Assembly (NCBI RefSeq): GCF_000626635.1
Contig: NZ_CP007451.1
Coordinates: 4,446,501 to 4,510,500, forward strand
Source of the DNA: Draconibacterium orientale
GTDB taxonomy: Bacteria; Bacteroidota; Bacteroidia; Bacteroidales; Prolixibacteraceae
DNA length: 64,000 bases
Reading direction: 5' to 3'
The first letter of the stretch is position 1; every line of letters begins with the position of its first letter. A program made the position numbers and the translations under genes. The notes under the pieces were generated by a model. That model saw only the letters and a list, made by a program, of their open reading frames with translations. It was not told where the DNA came from and searched no databases. Of the stretch, positions 56,101 through 64,000 are shown one piece after another.

Positions 56101-58870
56101 TGTTGCCGACGATCACTCTGCACAGGTACCGGGACAAGAGCGAAAAATCAAGGAGAACAAGTTTAAGAAAACACCTCCCGAAATACAAGTGCTCTTTGCT
56201 ACACCAACTATGGAACTCGGTATTGATATTGGTACGCTTTCATCGGTGTACATGCGCAACATGCCCCCCAACCCAAGTAATTATGCACAGCGCGCCGGTC
56301 GTGCCGGTCGTAGCGGTCAGGGGTCAATTATACAAACATTTTGCGGCTCAGGTCCCGGAAGAGGTGCCCACGATCAGTACTTCTACAACCACCCTACCGA
56401 AATCGTTGCAGGTAAAATTGCAGTTCCCCGCTTCAACCTCGATAATGAATCCTTGTTTCTAAGTCATATTAACGCATTGATTCTACAAACCATTGATATT
56501 AAGTTTCCACACGCAGCAAAGGATTTAATTGACTTTGCTGATTTAAACCTCGACATGTTCACGTCAAGGGTAGATGAATTTACCAATGCAGTATCAAAAA
56601 ACCACACTTCCATTCTGGCAAATATTGAAAATGCCTTTAAAGAAGAAATGGAGGAAGCTACCACAATTGAACGACAAGCGATCCAAAAACAAGTTGACAA
56701 TTTCACCTTCAACCTGAATGAAGCACTGGAACTGCTTCGGGAAGACTACAAGGAATCAAAATCAGAGATCAATTACCTGACAAAAAGAATACAGGAAGAA
56801 GGCCAGGCACATAACTTCTATCTGACAAGTCGCCGGGAAGCCCTGGAAAAAAGGAATGAAGATTTGCGCGAAGGAAATGGTGTTTTTTACATGTATCGTT
56901 ACCTGAGCCAGGTGGGCTTTTTACCCAATTATGCTTTCCCTACAAAAATCAAATCGGTTAAGTTCCAATACAAGAAAGAAGAAAAAGAATTGGTACGCGA
57001 TCAGGTAATTGCCTTACGCGAATTTAGCCCCTACAATACGCTCTATTATAGTGGTCAGAAATTTGTTGTTGAGCGTGTAAGCAAAGAATCAGATATTAAT
57101 ACACGCTATAGCCTGATTATTTGCGACCACTGCGAGCATATTGAAGAAATAATCGATGGCAAGCAGCGTCCTACAAATTGTAAATCCTGTGGTAACGTGT
57201 ATTCTCATCCAAACTATGTCCAGGCAATTCAGTTTCCACGTATGCATGCTCAACGCCGGATGCGTATCACCGCTGAAGAGGAAGAAAGAGCAAAAGGCGG
57301 GTATAAAACAATTAGCAGCTACAACAAAAGTAAGAATGCAATCAGTAAAAAGCTGACCGCACAAAACCAAACCTTAGCCAAACTAACTTTTGAGCGAACC
57401 GCTAAATTCCGGCACATAAACCTGGGTGCTCAACGCGATTATAAAGAGGGTAACATTGGTTTTAATCTCGATGTAATTAACCGCGAGTGGGTAAGTAAAA
57501 ACCAGGGCAAACTTGAGCGACACATTGAAGATCGTAAAATCGATGCAGGAGAAGTGGCACGCGGTTTATCGTTGATTACAGACTCGATGAATGATGTAAT
57601 TACCCTGGAAACAGCAAAGGCAATCAGAGATGATGCAGAAGCCTTTGGTGTGACTTTATTGAACGTACTACTTCAATCCATTTGCAACGTCCTAAACCTC
57701 GATGAATCAGAAATAAGAGGTTTTTATCAACCCATACGCAATCAAAATGGTCGCCTCGTTATTTTTGAAACTTCTGAAGGAGGAACAGGCACACTCTCTT
57801 CCATCGTAAAAAGTGAAAGTTTAATTCGTAAAGTAGCACTTAAAGCGCTCGATATTCTTCACTTTAATGCAGATGGCACTGACAAACCGGATGCTTGTGC
57901 GCATGCTTGCTACAATTGTATATGTAACTTCTATAATCAGCGATACCATCAGGATTTCGACCGTAATTTAGTAAAGGATTTCCTGCTCGACCTTTCAAAG
58001 TTCCAGGCTTTTGAAAACGATCAGGACGATGCTATCCTGTATGAAGAATACCTCGGCAGCGATAAAACAACCTCTCTGGAAGAAGAAGTGTTGACACGTC
58101 TTTATAACAGAGGTTTTCCAATGCCAAACGAGCTGCACAAAATAATTAGCTACGACAAAGAACCAATTGCCGAAGCCGATTTGTTCTACGAGCCACGTCT
58201 GTGTGTTTTTATTGATGGCCCTGATCACGATAAAGAGCACGTAAAACGAAACGACGAGGTCAAGAGAAGAAAGCTGAAAATGCTGAATTTTAAATACGTG
58301 GTAATCCATCATTCAAAAATCAACGAAGGCATCAGTAGCCTGATTTCGGAATTAGGCATCAGCGTTGAAGAATTGAATAAGAAAGAGTATTCCGGCCACA
58401 TTTATCTCGATACAAATAACAAAGAGATTGCTGAGCAGGTTTACGCTTCCTATAAACGATTAATCGAATCCTTCGGTTTTGAATTTACAAATGATGGAGA
58501 AATAATAAACGGCTCGTGGATCCAACAAAAAATTAGCTACGCTTTTAGCTGGTTAGGAAATTTCATTTCACCTGATGAAGTTGCACGGAAAACGAAGTAT
58601 GCAATCGAGCTCGCAAAAATTCAAAAAGTTCAATCCGAAGTAAATCGTAACAACTTTGAGGGTGCGGCAGCATTCATAACATCAATTCAACATCTTGACA
58701 ATGCAATGACACTTATGGGGTCGTTAGCTATTGTAAAGTTACATGGAACTGAACTTCAAATCTTTGAGTTAACTACTGAACAAATGATATTTCTGGAAAA
58801 TAATCCTCAGTTGCGAAATAATCCAGTCCTTTTTATGGAGGAATACAATAGAATGAATAAACTCAATTAG
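53177..58870 (+). CDS. giant DEAD-family helicase with DUF1998/MZB and C-terminal nuclease
   Basis: The 1897-aa protein has Walker A TGTGSGKS (around 119), Walker B DELH (around 255) and SAT (about 291), zinc ribbons near 470-515 and 927-950 ([12 protein letters not shown]), motif [15 protein letters not shown] (1008-1019) and [12 protein letters not shown] (1038-1049). An MZB/DUF1998 region follows with GGTG (around 1535) and [14 protein letters not shown] (1573-1586). Residues 1640-1730 look like a PD-(D/E)XK nuclease: [20 protein letters not shown] with the later [15 protein letters not shown]. DrmA and DrmB of DISARM are separate proteins, so this one may replace both; DruE of Druantia is also similar in layout. 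Confidence 0.85.
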   Translation: MNPFKVFQEVKHQYKAYIQTFQVFKNKQIEAYVHDQMDNGKLLWQEPIIQISKRFKAGKSIPQLIDEGVLHQATRDVFNLTNTRTGERFLIHPHLHQEQAIEICSRKQENLVVTTGTGSGKSLCFEIPIVDHCLKAKDEGKQGIKAIIIYPMNALANSQYQELASKMAGSGLSIGLYTGDTDVAQDSAIERYKEIFGDDAEPNDSERISRTEMKQNPPDILLTNYVQLELLLTRLEDKPLFRDAFKENLRFLVLDELHTYSGKQGADVAFLVRRLKQRTNTIGKLICIGTSATMVSDKNDENSSQAIADFASKMFGEEFKPENVVVETEDKALEFSGTKISDSFQLEESDVENLDHENPLTAAPLYKALMGEDFTGSSNLELGEALKDSLLLGFLEKELKEVKSFGDLAANYQNQIRKDFTPEQCKAELMAGLLLGITGTLQTDTGKEVPRFIPKIHAFYNQGGELRGCLVPECNYLSHTGETTCPQCEQEGRGIKTLYPLHFCRVCGQEYYGMIKDDSSGQTMPWTFMDYETEGDTGYYSPAITCKDDDLPQNWFTPKKHERAKKHAHKFPTNGVLDTENNTFTRYYEGEDLNGVFIPSPLPICLNCGTEHGGNTSEYGKMFLLNSVGRATGTDVITTAAINASPMDEKKLIGFSDNRQDTAFQAGHLNHWYSQIYFRRILNKVLQEIGSDIFVKDLPAKLFPHLVDEKKFVPRMRRLVRQNLETYLETYLFVEIRGTKKFTSVNLEDVGLLSVEYDSLDESIEEGIDDKYPVLKGLSADLQYDLIKGFFEIFRREVAVAHPNLIEKANLRTNLNFIEEHTPDQRVFEAVEETQVSIYTNGSQEHFRKTSFTHHGLNGSYTIKSWIRKCAPYFDADMINSCINEMVAFGVENFYIQKEKLNGQDYFMLQPDAIMVKPLKDGFEQECPQCHSQYSWLTVNACLKNSCKNGLVKATIHEDFYYKQYTLDTEGSEIIVADDHSAQVPGQERKIKENKFKKTPPEIQVLFATPTMELGIDIGTLSSVYMRNMPPNPSNYAQRAGRAGRSGQGSIIQTFCGSGPGRGAHDQYFYNHPTEIVAGKIAVPRFNLDNESLFLSHINALILQTIDIKFPHAAKDLIDFADLNLDMFTSRVDEFTNAVSKNHTSILANIENAFKEEMEEATTIERQAIQKQVDNFTFNLNEALELLREDYKESKSEINYLTKRIQEEGQAHNFYLTSRREALEKRNEDLREGNGVFYMYRYLSQVGFLPNYAFPTKIKSVKFQYKKEEKELVRDQVIALREFSPYNTLYYSGQKFVVERVSKESDINTRYSLIICDHCEHIEEIIDGKQRPTNCKSCGNVYSHPNYVQAIQFPRMHAQRRMRITAEEEERAKGGYKTISSYNKSKNAISKKLTAQNQTLAKLTFERTAKFRHINLGAQRDYKEGNIGFNLDVINREWVSKNQGKLERHIEDRKIDAGEVARGLSLITDSMNDVITLETAKAIRDDAEAFGVTLLNVLLQSICNVLNLDESEIRGFYQPIRNQNGRLVIFETSEGGTGTLSSIVKSESLIRKVALKALDILHFNADGTDKPDACAHACYNCICNFYNQRYHQDFDRNLVKDFLLDLSKFQAFENDQDDAILYEEYLGSDKTTSLEEEVLTRLYNRGFPMPNELHKIISYDKEPIAEADLFYEPRLCVFIDGPDHDKEHVKRNDEVKRRKLKMLNFKYVVIHHSKINEGISSLISELGISVEELNKKEYSGHIYLDTNNKEIAEQVYASYKRLIESFGFEFTNDGEIINGSWIQQKISYAFSWLGNFISPDEVARKTKYAIELAKIQKVQSEVNRNNFEGAAAFITSIQHLDNAMTLMGSLAIVKLHGTELQIFELTTEQMIFLENNPQLRNNPVLFMEEYNRMNKLN

Positions 58871-58878
58871 TTTAAAAT

Positions 58879-59727
58879 ATGAAAAAAGACACTTCCGTAA
58901 AGCGCTGGCTTAAAAACAATTACTTTATTATCCTTGGCGTTATAGGCACAATTTATTTCATTGTCGTTACTTTTCTATTCATCCAAGCTTATTATGATAG
59001 CTTAAATTTATCATCGCTTATTGACACAAAAGCGTTTGCCGAATATGGTTCTCATTTAGCGGGTATAGGAGCAATTTTAGCTTTCTTTTTTGCTTTTGCC
59101 ACTTTCCTAAAAGTTGAATCTGCCAACAGAAAGAAGGATTTTGAAACCACCTTTTTTAACATGCTTACCCACTTTGATAGCATTATTGCCCAGATTAAAG
59201 TCACCAAGGAAAATAGGATTGAACATCTAAATCCTAAAAATAATTTTGAAAAGGAATATGCTGGTCGGTCTGCTTTAAATGTGCTTTTAGCAGACTATCT
59301 CGCATTTGCAAGAGAATTAATAAACATAGATGAACTCGGCGATGATGATTTAGAAACAGAAGAATTACGAATTCCTTATCGATGGAGACAGGTGTATAAT
59401 CACAACCTGGAGTCTTTACCTCATTATTTCCGCTATTATTACACATTGGTCAAATTCATAATGACGTCAGATAAAAGAATTGACAGGAGCTTGTATGCCA
59501 ATCTTTTACAGGCTAAAATGTCGAGCAGTGAAATGGGCCTTATATTTTATAATACATTTTACAATAGCAAAATTAGTCAACAAAGAGGTGCTAAGGAATT
59601 TCAGACATGGCTAAATGACCCGGATATAAATCTGTTTGAAAATATCGATGCAAAAAGTGTATTATCCACGGCCGATTTAAAAGCTAAATGCCCAAAAATT
59701 AAATTCAAGTTTGAACAAAACAAATAA
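58879..59727 (+). CDS. putAbiC-like membrane protein, candidate effector
   Basis: The 282-aa protein has two N-terminal membrane helices (residues 14-38 and 58-80) and a cytoplasmic domain like putAbiC, with FETTFFNMLTHFDSII and a later YYYTLVKFIMTS and LLQAKMSSSEMGLIFYNTFYN. Abortive-infection proteins of this class are thought to disturb the membrane. It lies two genes before an inactive Argonaute; long-B Argonautes often have a nearby membrane effector, so this may be one. It is more AT-rich than the neighbouring helicase. Confidence 0.75.
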   Translation: MKKDTSVKRWLKNNYFIILGVIGTIYFIVVTFLFIQAYYDSLNLSSLIDTKAFAEYGSHLAGIGAILAFFFAFATFLKVESANRKKDFETTFFNMLTHFDSIIAQIKVTKENRIEHLNPKNNFEKEYAGRSALNVLLADYLAFARELINIDELGDDDLETEELRIPYRWRQVYNHNLESLPHYFRYYYTLVKFIMTSDKRIDRSLYANLLQAKMSSSEMGLIFYNTFYNSKISQQRGAKEFQTWLNDPDINLFENIDAKSVLSTADLKAKCPKIKFKFEQNK

Positions 59728-59737
59728 AACAAAATCA

Positions 59738-60019
59738 ATGAACACTAAAATTACAATGGGAAACGACGAGTATATTCTTTACATCAGAAAAACCACGTCA
59801 ACCTGCAGTATTACGAATGACGACCTGGGCAAATACATCTGGATTTGGCTACGCGACAGAGGGGCCGATAAGATAAAAGAAGATGTTCCATGCCTTTGGG
59901 GCAAGACTGCCCAAAAACTCGATGCTTTAAAACTGCCCAAAACAGCCGCTCAATTTGAATTTAACCGCAATTTATTGCCTGAATTATATGACTACTTAGA
60001 TGTATTAGCCGCAAAATAA
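59738..60019 (+). CDS. small unknown protein before Argonaute
   Basis: I do not recognise this 93-aa protein. It starts at ATG 59738 (a TTG at 59711 would overlap the previous gene) and ends 12 bp before the Argonaute gene. It is mixed in charge and has two clear tryptophans in GKYIWIWLRDRGADK, which suggests a compact DNA- or protein-binding fold. It may be a helper of the effector or of the Argonaute. Confidence 0.65.
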   Translation: MNTKITMGNDEYILYIRKTTSTCSITNDDLGKYIWIWLRDRGADKIKEDVPCLWGKTAQKLDALKLPKTAAQFEFNRNLLPELYDYLDVLAAK

Positions 60020-60031
60020 AACCAGACTACT

Positions 60032-62146
60032 ATGTCAAACCCAAAACTTACATTCAACCTTTTAACGTTCACGCATCCGCAAAAAAGTTTAACCTTTTGG
60101 TTTACCAACCAGGAACAAGACGGTCTTTGCCGTATTTTTCATACATTGGTTCCCGATGAGGTCAGGAATAAATTTGGGGAACAGGACCATTTTTACACAT
60201 CTTTCGAGGAAGAACATGAAGGATTTTTTGCCGTTACAAAAAATACCACTCCTGATTTTGAATATTCCACCGACGAAGACGGTGAAGAATACCGAAAAAT
60301 GGTTAAAAATTCAGCCTATACCCGATCCGTTCTACGTAGGTATTATAACCAGCAAATCTATCAGTATTTTAAAGGATTAGGCTATCTGGTTAAACCGAAT
60401 TTCATAGATGATATTGAAGTCTGGTTCCCCAAAAAGAAAGATGACATTCATTACAACTATGTTGAGAAATTTACCCTGAAAGTACAATTAGCAAGAATAA
60501 CCGATAAGCCGGAATTGGTAATTACTTCGGCTGGAATTTCAAGAATTTTCAAGAATAGCGTACTCGACTTGCTGGATATGGTCGCTCCCGACTGCTTTAA
60601 TTGGGTAATTTACGAACAGCAACTATATCGCTATGATGAACTTCCAGATAAACCAAAGATGGAGCTTGATAAAGTCTTCCCGGTGTGGAACTTCGATATT
60701 CGCGATGCGCTTCAATTACCTACTGAAGCCCCCGACCGATCAAATAAATACCTCAGATTCAAGTCAAATATTGATACTTTTTATAAGCACTTCATTAGTA
60801 AAAATGGTTTCACCGAAATTATACCAGTAGACTCAAAGTCTTTTGTTCCGGTTAAGGAAGTCAAAATCAATTCAGTAAAAGAAAAAAGTAATGAGTTACT
60901 CTTTTTCGATGATACCCCCGACATCGTGCCTTTTAACGGAATGAAAAAAGGCCCTTACAAAGGAAGTGACTACGGCAACATACAGTTCTTTTATATATTC
61001 CATGAGGAACATCGAGAGATTGCAGACAACCTGCACAATTACTTTACAAATGGGCTTTATTCATTCAAAGGATTATATCGGTTTGCAAAGGTCCCCTATC
61101 ACACGCAGCGAAATTTTAGTATTGTTTTTTCAAACAAAGACAATCCGCTGGAAGAGATCGAAAGAGAATTAATCAAACGCGATTTCAAGCCCGAAACACA
61201 TTATTTTGCGATATACCTGAGTCCACATAGCAAGCACCATCCAAGCAAGGAAATAAAATCTGTTTATTACCGTGTTAAAGAGCTTTTATTAAAACGGGAT
61301 ATAACCTCACAGGCAATAGATGCCGAAAAAGTAAGAACTACTTTAGCCGATGAAGGATCTCGATATGATTACAGCCTGAATAATATTGCGATCGCAATTT
61401 TAGCTAAACTCGACGGTATTCCCTGGCAATTAAACGCTAAGCTTAAAAACGAATTAATTGTTGGTGTCGGAGCCTTCCGGCATGTGGATACCGATGTGCA
61501 ATATCTGGGAAGTGCTTTTAGCTTTTCTAACAACGGAAAATTTAAACGCTTTGAGTGCTTCCAAAAAGACCAGACCGACGAATTAGCGGGATCGATTCTC
61601 GACCAGATAAAAGAATATGTGTCAGTAAACAGCAACATTAACCGGCTGATAATCCACTTCTACAAAAACATGAGTAGGAAGGAACTGGAGCCAATTGAAA
61701 AAGGCCTACATAATCTCGATTTGGATATTCCTGTCTTCATTGTTTCAATAAATAAAACTGAATCACACGATATTGTTGCTTTCGACAACAACTCCAAAGA
61801 ATTGATGCCACTTAGCGGCACCTACATAAATGTTGGCTTCAACCAATACCTGTTATTCAATAATGTCAGGTACAATACTGACAGCAGAATAGGTGCAATC
61901 GACGGCTACCCCTTCCCCATCAAACTTTCAGTTCGTTGTACGCACGAGGAAGAAGCCAAAGACCAAAAAGTAGTAAGAGAATTAATAAACCAGGTATATC
62001 AGTTTAGCCGGATGTATTGGAAATCTGTACGTCAGCAAAACTTACCGGTAACAATCAAATACCCGGAAATGGTGGCTGAAATATTCCCCCATTTCTCCGG
62101 CAATGAAATCCCCGAGTTCGGAAAAGATAATTTGTGGTTTTTATAA
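60032..62146 (+). CDS. catalytically inactive Argonaute (long pAgo)
   Basis: The 704-aa protein is a prokaryotic Argonaute. The MID domain keeps the 5'-phosphate pocket with Tyr412, Lys416, Gln427 and Lys459 (YYRVKELLLKRDITSQAID, then LAKLDGIPW), so guide binding is likely. In the PIWI domain the first catalytic Asp is Gly480 (IVGVGAFR), and the HRDG-type motif is replaced by HFYKNMS (about 542-548), so slicing is unlikely. The N-terminal 390 residues hold the N, L1 and a short PAZ-like part. These features fit the long-B class, which acts by turning on an associated effector. The nearest candidate is the putAbiC protein. Confidence 0.85.
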   Translation: MSNPKLTFNLLTFTHPQKSLTFWFTNQEQDGLCRIFHTLVPDEVRNKFGEQDHFYTSFEEEHEGFFAVTKNTTPDFEYSTDEDGEEYRKMVKNSAYTRSVLRRYYNQQIYQYFKGLGYLVKPNFIDDIEVWFPKKKDDIHYNYVEKFTLKVQLARITDKPELVITSAGISRIFKNSVLDLLDMVAPDCFNWVIYEQQLYRYDELPDKPKMELDKVFPVWNFDIRDALQLPTEAPDRSNKYLRFKSNIDTFYKHFISKNGFTEIIPVDSKSFVPVKEVKINSVKEKSNELLFFDDTPDIVPFNGMKKGPYKGSDYGNIQFFYIFHEEHREIADNLHNYFTNGLYSFKGLYRFAKVPYHTQRNFSIVFSNKDNPLEEIERELIKRDFKPETHYFAIYLSPHSKHHPSKEIKSVYYRVKELLLKRDITSQAIDAEKVRTTLADEGSRYDYSLNNIAIAILAKLDGIPWQLNAKLKNELIVGVGAFRHVDTDVQYLGSAFSFSNNGKFKRFECFQKDQTDELAGSILDQIKEYVSVNSNINRLIIHFYKNMSRKELEPIEKGLHNLDLDIPVFIVSINKTESHDIVAFDNNSKELMPLSGTYINVGFNQYLLFNNVRYNTDSRIGAIDGYPFPIKLSVRCTHEEEAKDQKVVRELINQVYQFSRMYWKSVRQQNLPVTIKYPEMVAEIFPHFSGNEIPEFGKDNLWFL

Positions 62147-62189
62147 AAAAAGAAACAGCAAAAATACACAACTATTAAAACGTAATTAA

Positions 62190-63686
62190 ATGGAACAAGT
62201 TAAGACTTCGCAGTTTGAACAAATTTGTAAGAATATAGATGTATGGTCACAGTGGAGAGATCAATACAAGATCTATGTTCCTCTGTTCATTGAAGAAGCT
62301 AAGCAAAACAAACACTGGTCGCTTTGGGAGAAAGATTTGTTTTTTGAATTTTTTGAAAAATCAAACGATCAATGTGTTTCCTCTCTTCGTCAAGGATACT
62401 TTACGAACAAAGAGAAACAAGATATTAAAGATCATTGGGATGAGTTGTCTCCTCTGTTTGCACAAATAGCAGAAAACCAAGATATACCTCAATGGGAAGC
62501 TTATGATGCATTGAAAAAGACAATCCGAAAATATACAAAGGTTGACAGACGTGCCGCTACTAATAGACTGGTAGCCTCTTTGCAACCTCGATTGCTTTCT
62601 ACTATCGTCAATGAGGATAACCTTTCCGAGCTTTATTGGTTTCTCCAACATAAAACAGACGAGCAAATTCCTCCATATGTTGGCGGTAATTGGTTTCAAA
62701 ACAGTTATAACATTCTGCAATTCTTTAAACAGAAACTTACCGATCTGGATTACTACGATATAATAACATACCCATGGCAGGTCAGGGATTCATTTTTACA
62801 TGCAAAAAGTAAGAACGAACAAGTAACAAAAAAGCAAAATATGGAAATCGATTTCTTGAAAAAAGTAAAAAACGTGATATATACCGGTGCGCCAGGCACA
62901 GGAAAAACTTACAAAGCAAAACAGTTAGCGAAAACTATAACCAATTATAACGAGGATCAGGATGACGGTCGTATAGCTTTTGTTCAGTTTCACCCATCTT
63001 ATGATTATACTGATTTTGTGGAAGGTCTGAGACCAGTAAAGTCTGCCGAACAAAAAGAAGTTTCGTTTGAATTGCGAGATGGAATATTCAGAAGTTTCTG
63101 CGAACGAGCTAAAAATGACGAGGAAAACGATTATGTATTAGTAATTGATGAAATAAATCGTGGTGAGATTTCCAAGATATTTGGAGAGCTATTTTTCTCA
63201 ATTGACCCAGGTTACAGAGGCCGTAAAGGAAGTGTATTAACACAATATGCTAATCTTAGGAAGAAGGAAGACCAATACTTCTACGTGCCGGATAACGTCT
63301 ATATCATTGGCACAATGAATGATATCGACAGAAGTGTTGAAAGTTTTGATTTTGCAATGCGTCGTCGTTTCGCTTGGCGCGAAATTAAAGCCAGCGAACA
63401 AACAGATATGTGGCTTGGAAAAATTGATGCCTGGATAGACGAAGCACAAGATAGAATGGAAAGGCTCAACAAAGCCATCGAGAAAACTGAGGGACTAAGT
63501 TCTGCTTATCACATTGGGCCAGCTTACTTTTTAGTTCTAAAAGACCATGATGGAGATTTTAGTAAACTGTGGAACTACCACATTGAACCACTATTGACTG
63601 AATACTTGCGTGGTTTCCCAAACCCGTCAGAAACACTTAAAAAACTTCAATGGAGATACGATGGCTCAGATATCCAGAACAACTGA
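62190..63686 (+). CDS. mcrB: McrB-like AAA+ GTPase
   Basis: The 498-aa protein has an N-terminal DNA-reading part (1-220, with WDAYDALKKT-like helices) and a McrB-type AAA+ domain: Walker A GAPGTGKT (about 233-240), IDEINRGEISKIFGELF (about 318-334) and GTMNDIDRSVESFDFAMRRRF (about 374-394). McrB uses GTP to translocate on DNA, and with McrC cuts DNA carrying modified cytosine. No methyl-cytosine-binding family can be named for the N-terminal part. It overlaps the next gene by 26 bp. Confidence 0.88.
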   Translation: MEQVKTSQFEQICKNIDVWSQWRDQYKIYVPLFIEEAKQNKHWSLWEKDLFFEFFEKSNDQCVSSLRQGYFTNKEKQDIKDHWDELSPLFAQIAENQDIPQWEAYDALKKTIRKYTKVDRRAATNRLVASLQPRLLSTIVNEDNLSELYWFLQHKTDEQIPPYVGGNWFQNSYNILQFFKQKLTDLDYYDIITYPWQVRDSFLHAKSKNEQVTKKQNMEIDFLKKVKNVIYTGAPGTGKTYKAKQLAKTITNYNEDQDDGRIAFVQFHPSYDYTDFVEGLRPVKSAEQKEVSFELRDGIFRSFCERAKNDEENDYVLVIDEINRGEISKIFGELFFSIDPGYRGRKGSVLTQYANLRKKEDQYFYVPDNVYIIGTMNDIDRSVESFDFAMRRRFAWREIKASEQTDMWLGKIDAWIDEAQDRMERLNKAIEKTEGLSSAYHIGPAYFLVLKDHDGDFSKLWNYHIEPLLTEYLRGFPNPSETLKKLQWRYDGSDIQNN

Positions 63687-64000
63687 TAACAATCAGGGAA
63701 AAAAGATAACCGACATTTTTAAAGGATCAGATCACACGAAATGTGCATCTGATCTGGCTCTAATTGCCGGAATTCCGGTCTCAACTTTGGTTGAAAAGAA
63801 TGACAGTTTACTTGTGTTTCCGGCTGTTGTTAATGAGTATGGTGATGATATAGGAAACTCCTCTGTTTTTTCTTTGTCAGCAGACAAACTCACCACTTAC
63901 AATTTAATGGGATTTATCGGATGTAATCAAACAGAGTTGACGATCGCTTCCCGATTTTACTCGAAAGGGAATGATTACTTTTTGCACTATATGCTGCAAA
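63661..64000 (+). CDS. mcrC: McrC/LlaJI-type restriction subunit, 3' end missing
   Basis: The gene starts at ATG 63661 inside the mcrB end and runs past the right edge; 113 residues are seen. The pattern VVNEYGDD and ELTIASRFYSKGNDYFLHYMLQ is typical of McrC/LlaJI-type proteins, which supply the nuclease of the McrBC complex. The catalytic part lies beyond the window. The overlap with mcrB suggests translational coupling. Confidence 0.8.
   Translation, partial: MAQISRTTDNNQGKKITDIFKGSDHTKCASDLALIAGIPVSTLVEKNDSLLVFPAVVNEYGDDIGNSSVFSLSADKLTTYNLMGFIGCNQTELTIASRFYSKGNDYFLHYMLQ

Larger units (their letters stand above)
36430..64000. mobile_element. integrated defence-bearing genomic island (right end missing)
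   Basis: From mnmE to the window edge all genes are on the plus strand and unlike the housekeeping genes before it: excisionase-like protein, tyrosine integrase, HTH genes, VirE-N and DUF3987 replication-type genes, then a reverse transcriptase and a restriction/Argonaute gene run. No relaxase or conjugation gene is seen in the part present. It could be a mobilisable element whose other end lies to the right, or a decayed one. Confidence 0.75.

Noticed and set aside
45386-58870. Complete classical DISARM, BREX or Druantia system
   Set aside because: DrmA, DrmB and DrmC are not separate genes, there is no PglZ or BrxC for BREX, and no DruH-like gene for Druantia; only a DISARM-like core is supported.
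60032-62146. PIWI-RE protein
   Set aside because: The standard PIWI-RE partners (DinG-type helicase and Cas4-like nuclease) are absent, and the length and MID motifs fit a long Argonaute better.
63661-63686. Frameshift between McrB and McrC
   Set aside because: The 26-bp overlap has a proper ATG and a proper stop; it fits translational coupling.

Overview
The window is a Bacteroidota chromosome segment of moderate GC, most likely Bacteroidia of the Marinilabiliales/Prolixibacteraceae type. This placement is inferred from gene content and style (DUF4422 transferase, VirE-N/DUF3987 mobile-element genes, a fused RimB-RimK protein, TAnnTTTG-type -7 boxes) and not from a marker-gene tree.

Positions 1-36447 are ordinary chromosome. 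In order they hold an outer-membrane barrel fragment, a small periplasmic protein, tRNA-Pro(CGG), trmO, a class A PBP, a run of small membrane proteins, arfB, an FAD oxidoreductase, and a Crp/Fnr regulator divergent from a four-gene redox operon. These are followed by a 42-bp tandem-repeat locus, a RimB-RimK fusion, a porin-proV-proW-proX betaine uptake operon, a 1.2 kb non-coding region with a duplicated structured element, and a TPR protein. The last part is gyrA, clpC, a SpoIIE phosphatase, pfkB and fabG genes, a sirtuin, glf with two glycosyltransferases, and mnmE.

From 36430 to the right edge lies an integrated genomic island. It begins at the 3' end of mnmE, a known attachment hotspot, and carries in order: arm-type repeats, an excisionase-like gene, a tyrosine integrase, two HTH genes, a VirE-N protein, a 50-aa membrane peptide and a DUF3987 protein. 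Its cargo is anti-phage in character. The first module is a reverse transcriptase preceded by a structured non-coding RNA whose ends pair over about 330 nt. The second is an 18.9 kb co-directional gene run with gaps mostly of 4-44 bp: XRE regulator, DrmD-like SNF2 helicase, DrmMI-like N6-adenine methylase, RhuM, an 1897-aa helicase fused to a DUF1998/MZB domain and a PD-(D/E)XK-like nuclease, a putAbiC membrane protein, a 93-aa unknown, a catalytically dead Argonaute, McrB and the start of a McrC/LlaJI-type protein. The right end of the island is not in the window.

The gene run looks like a DISARM class 1-like core joined to a long-B-type Argonaute/membrane-effector pair and a McrBC module. 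The plausible logic is self-marking by the methylase, DNA sensing and destruction by the helicases and nuclease, guide-directed sensing by the Argonaute with membrane damage by putAbiC, and a separate attack on modified-cytosine DNA by McrBC. That logic is inferred.

Six genes (TPR, clpC, sirtuin, glf, RT, drmD-like) each carry exactly one single-base indel in a run of one base; correcting each restores a full-length protein. This points to residual assembly errors rather than real gene decay.
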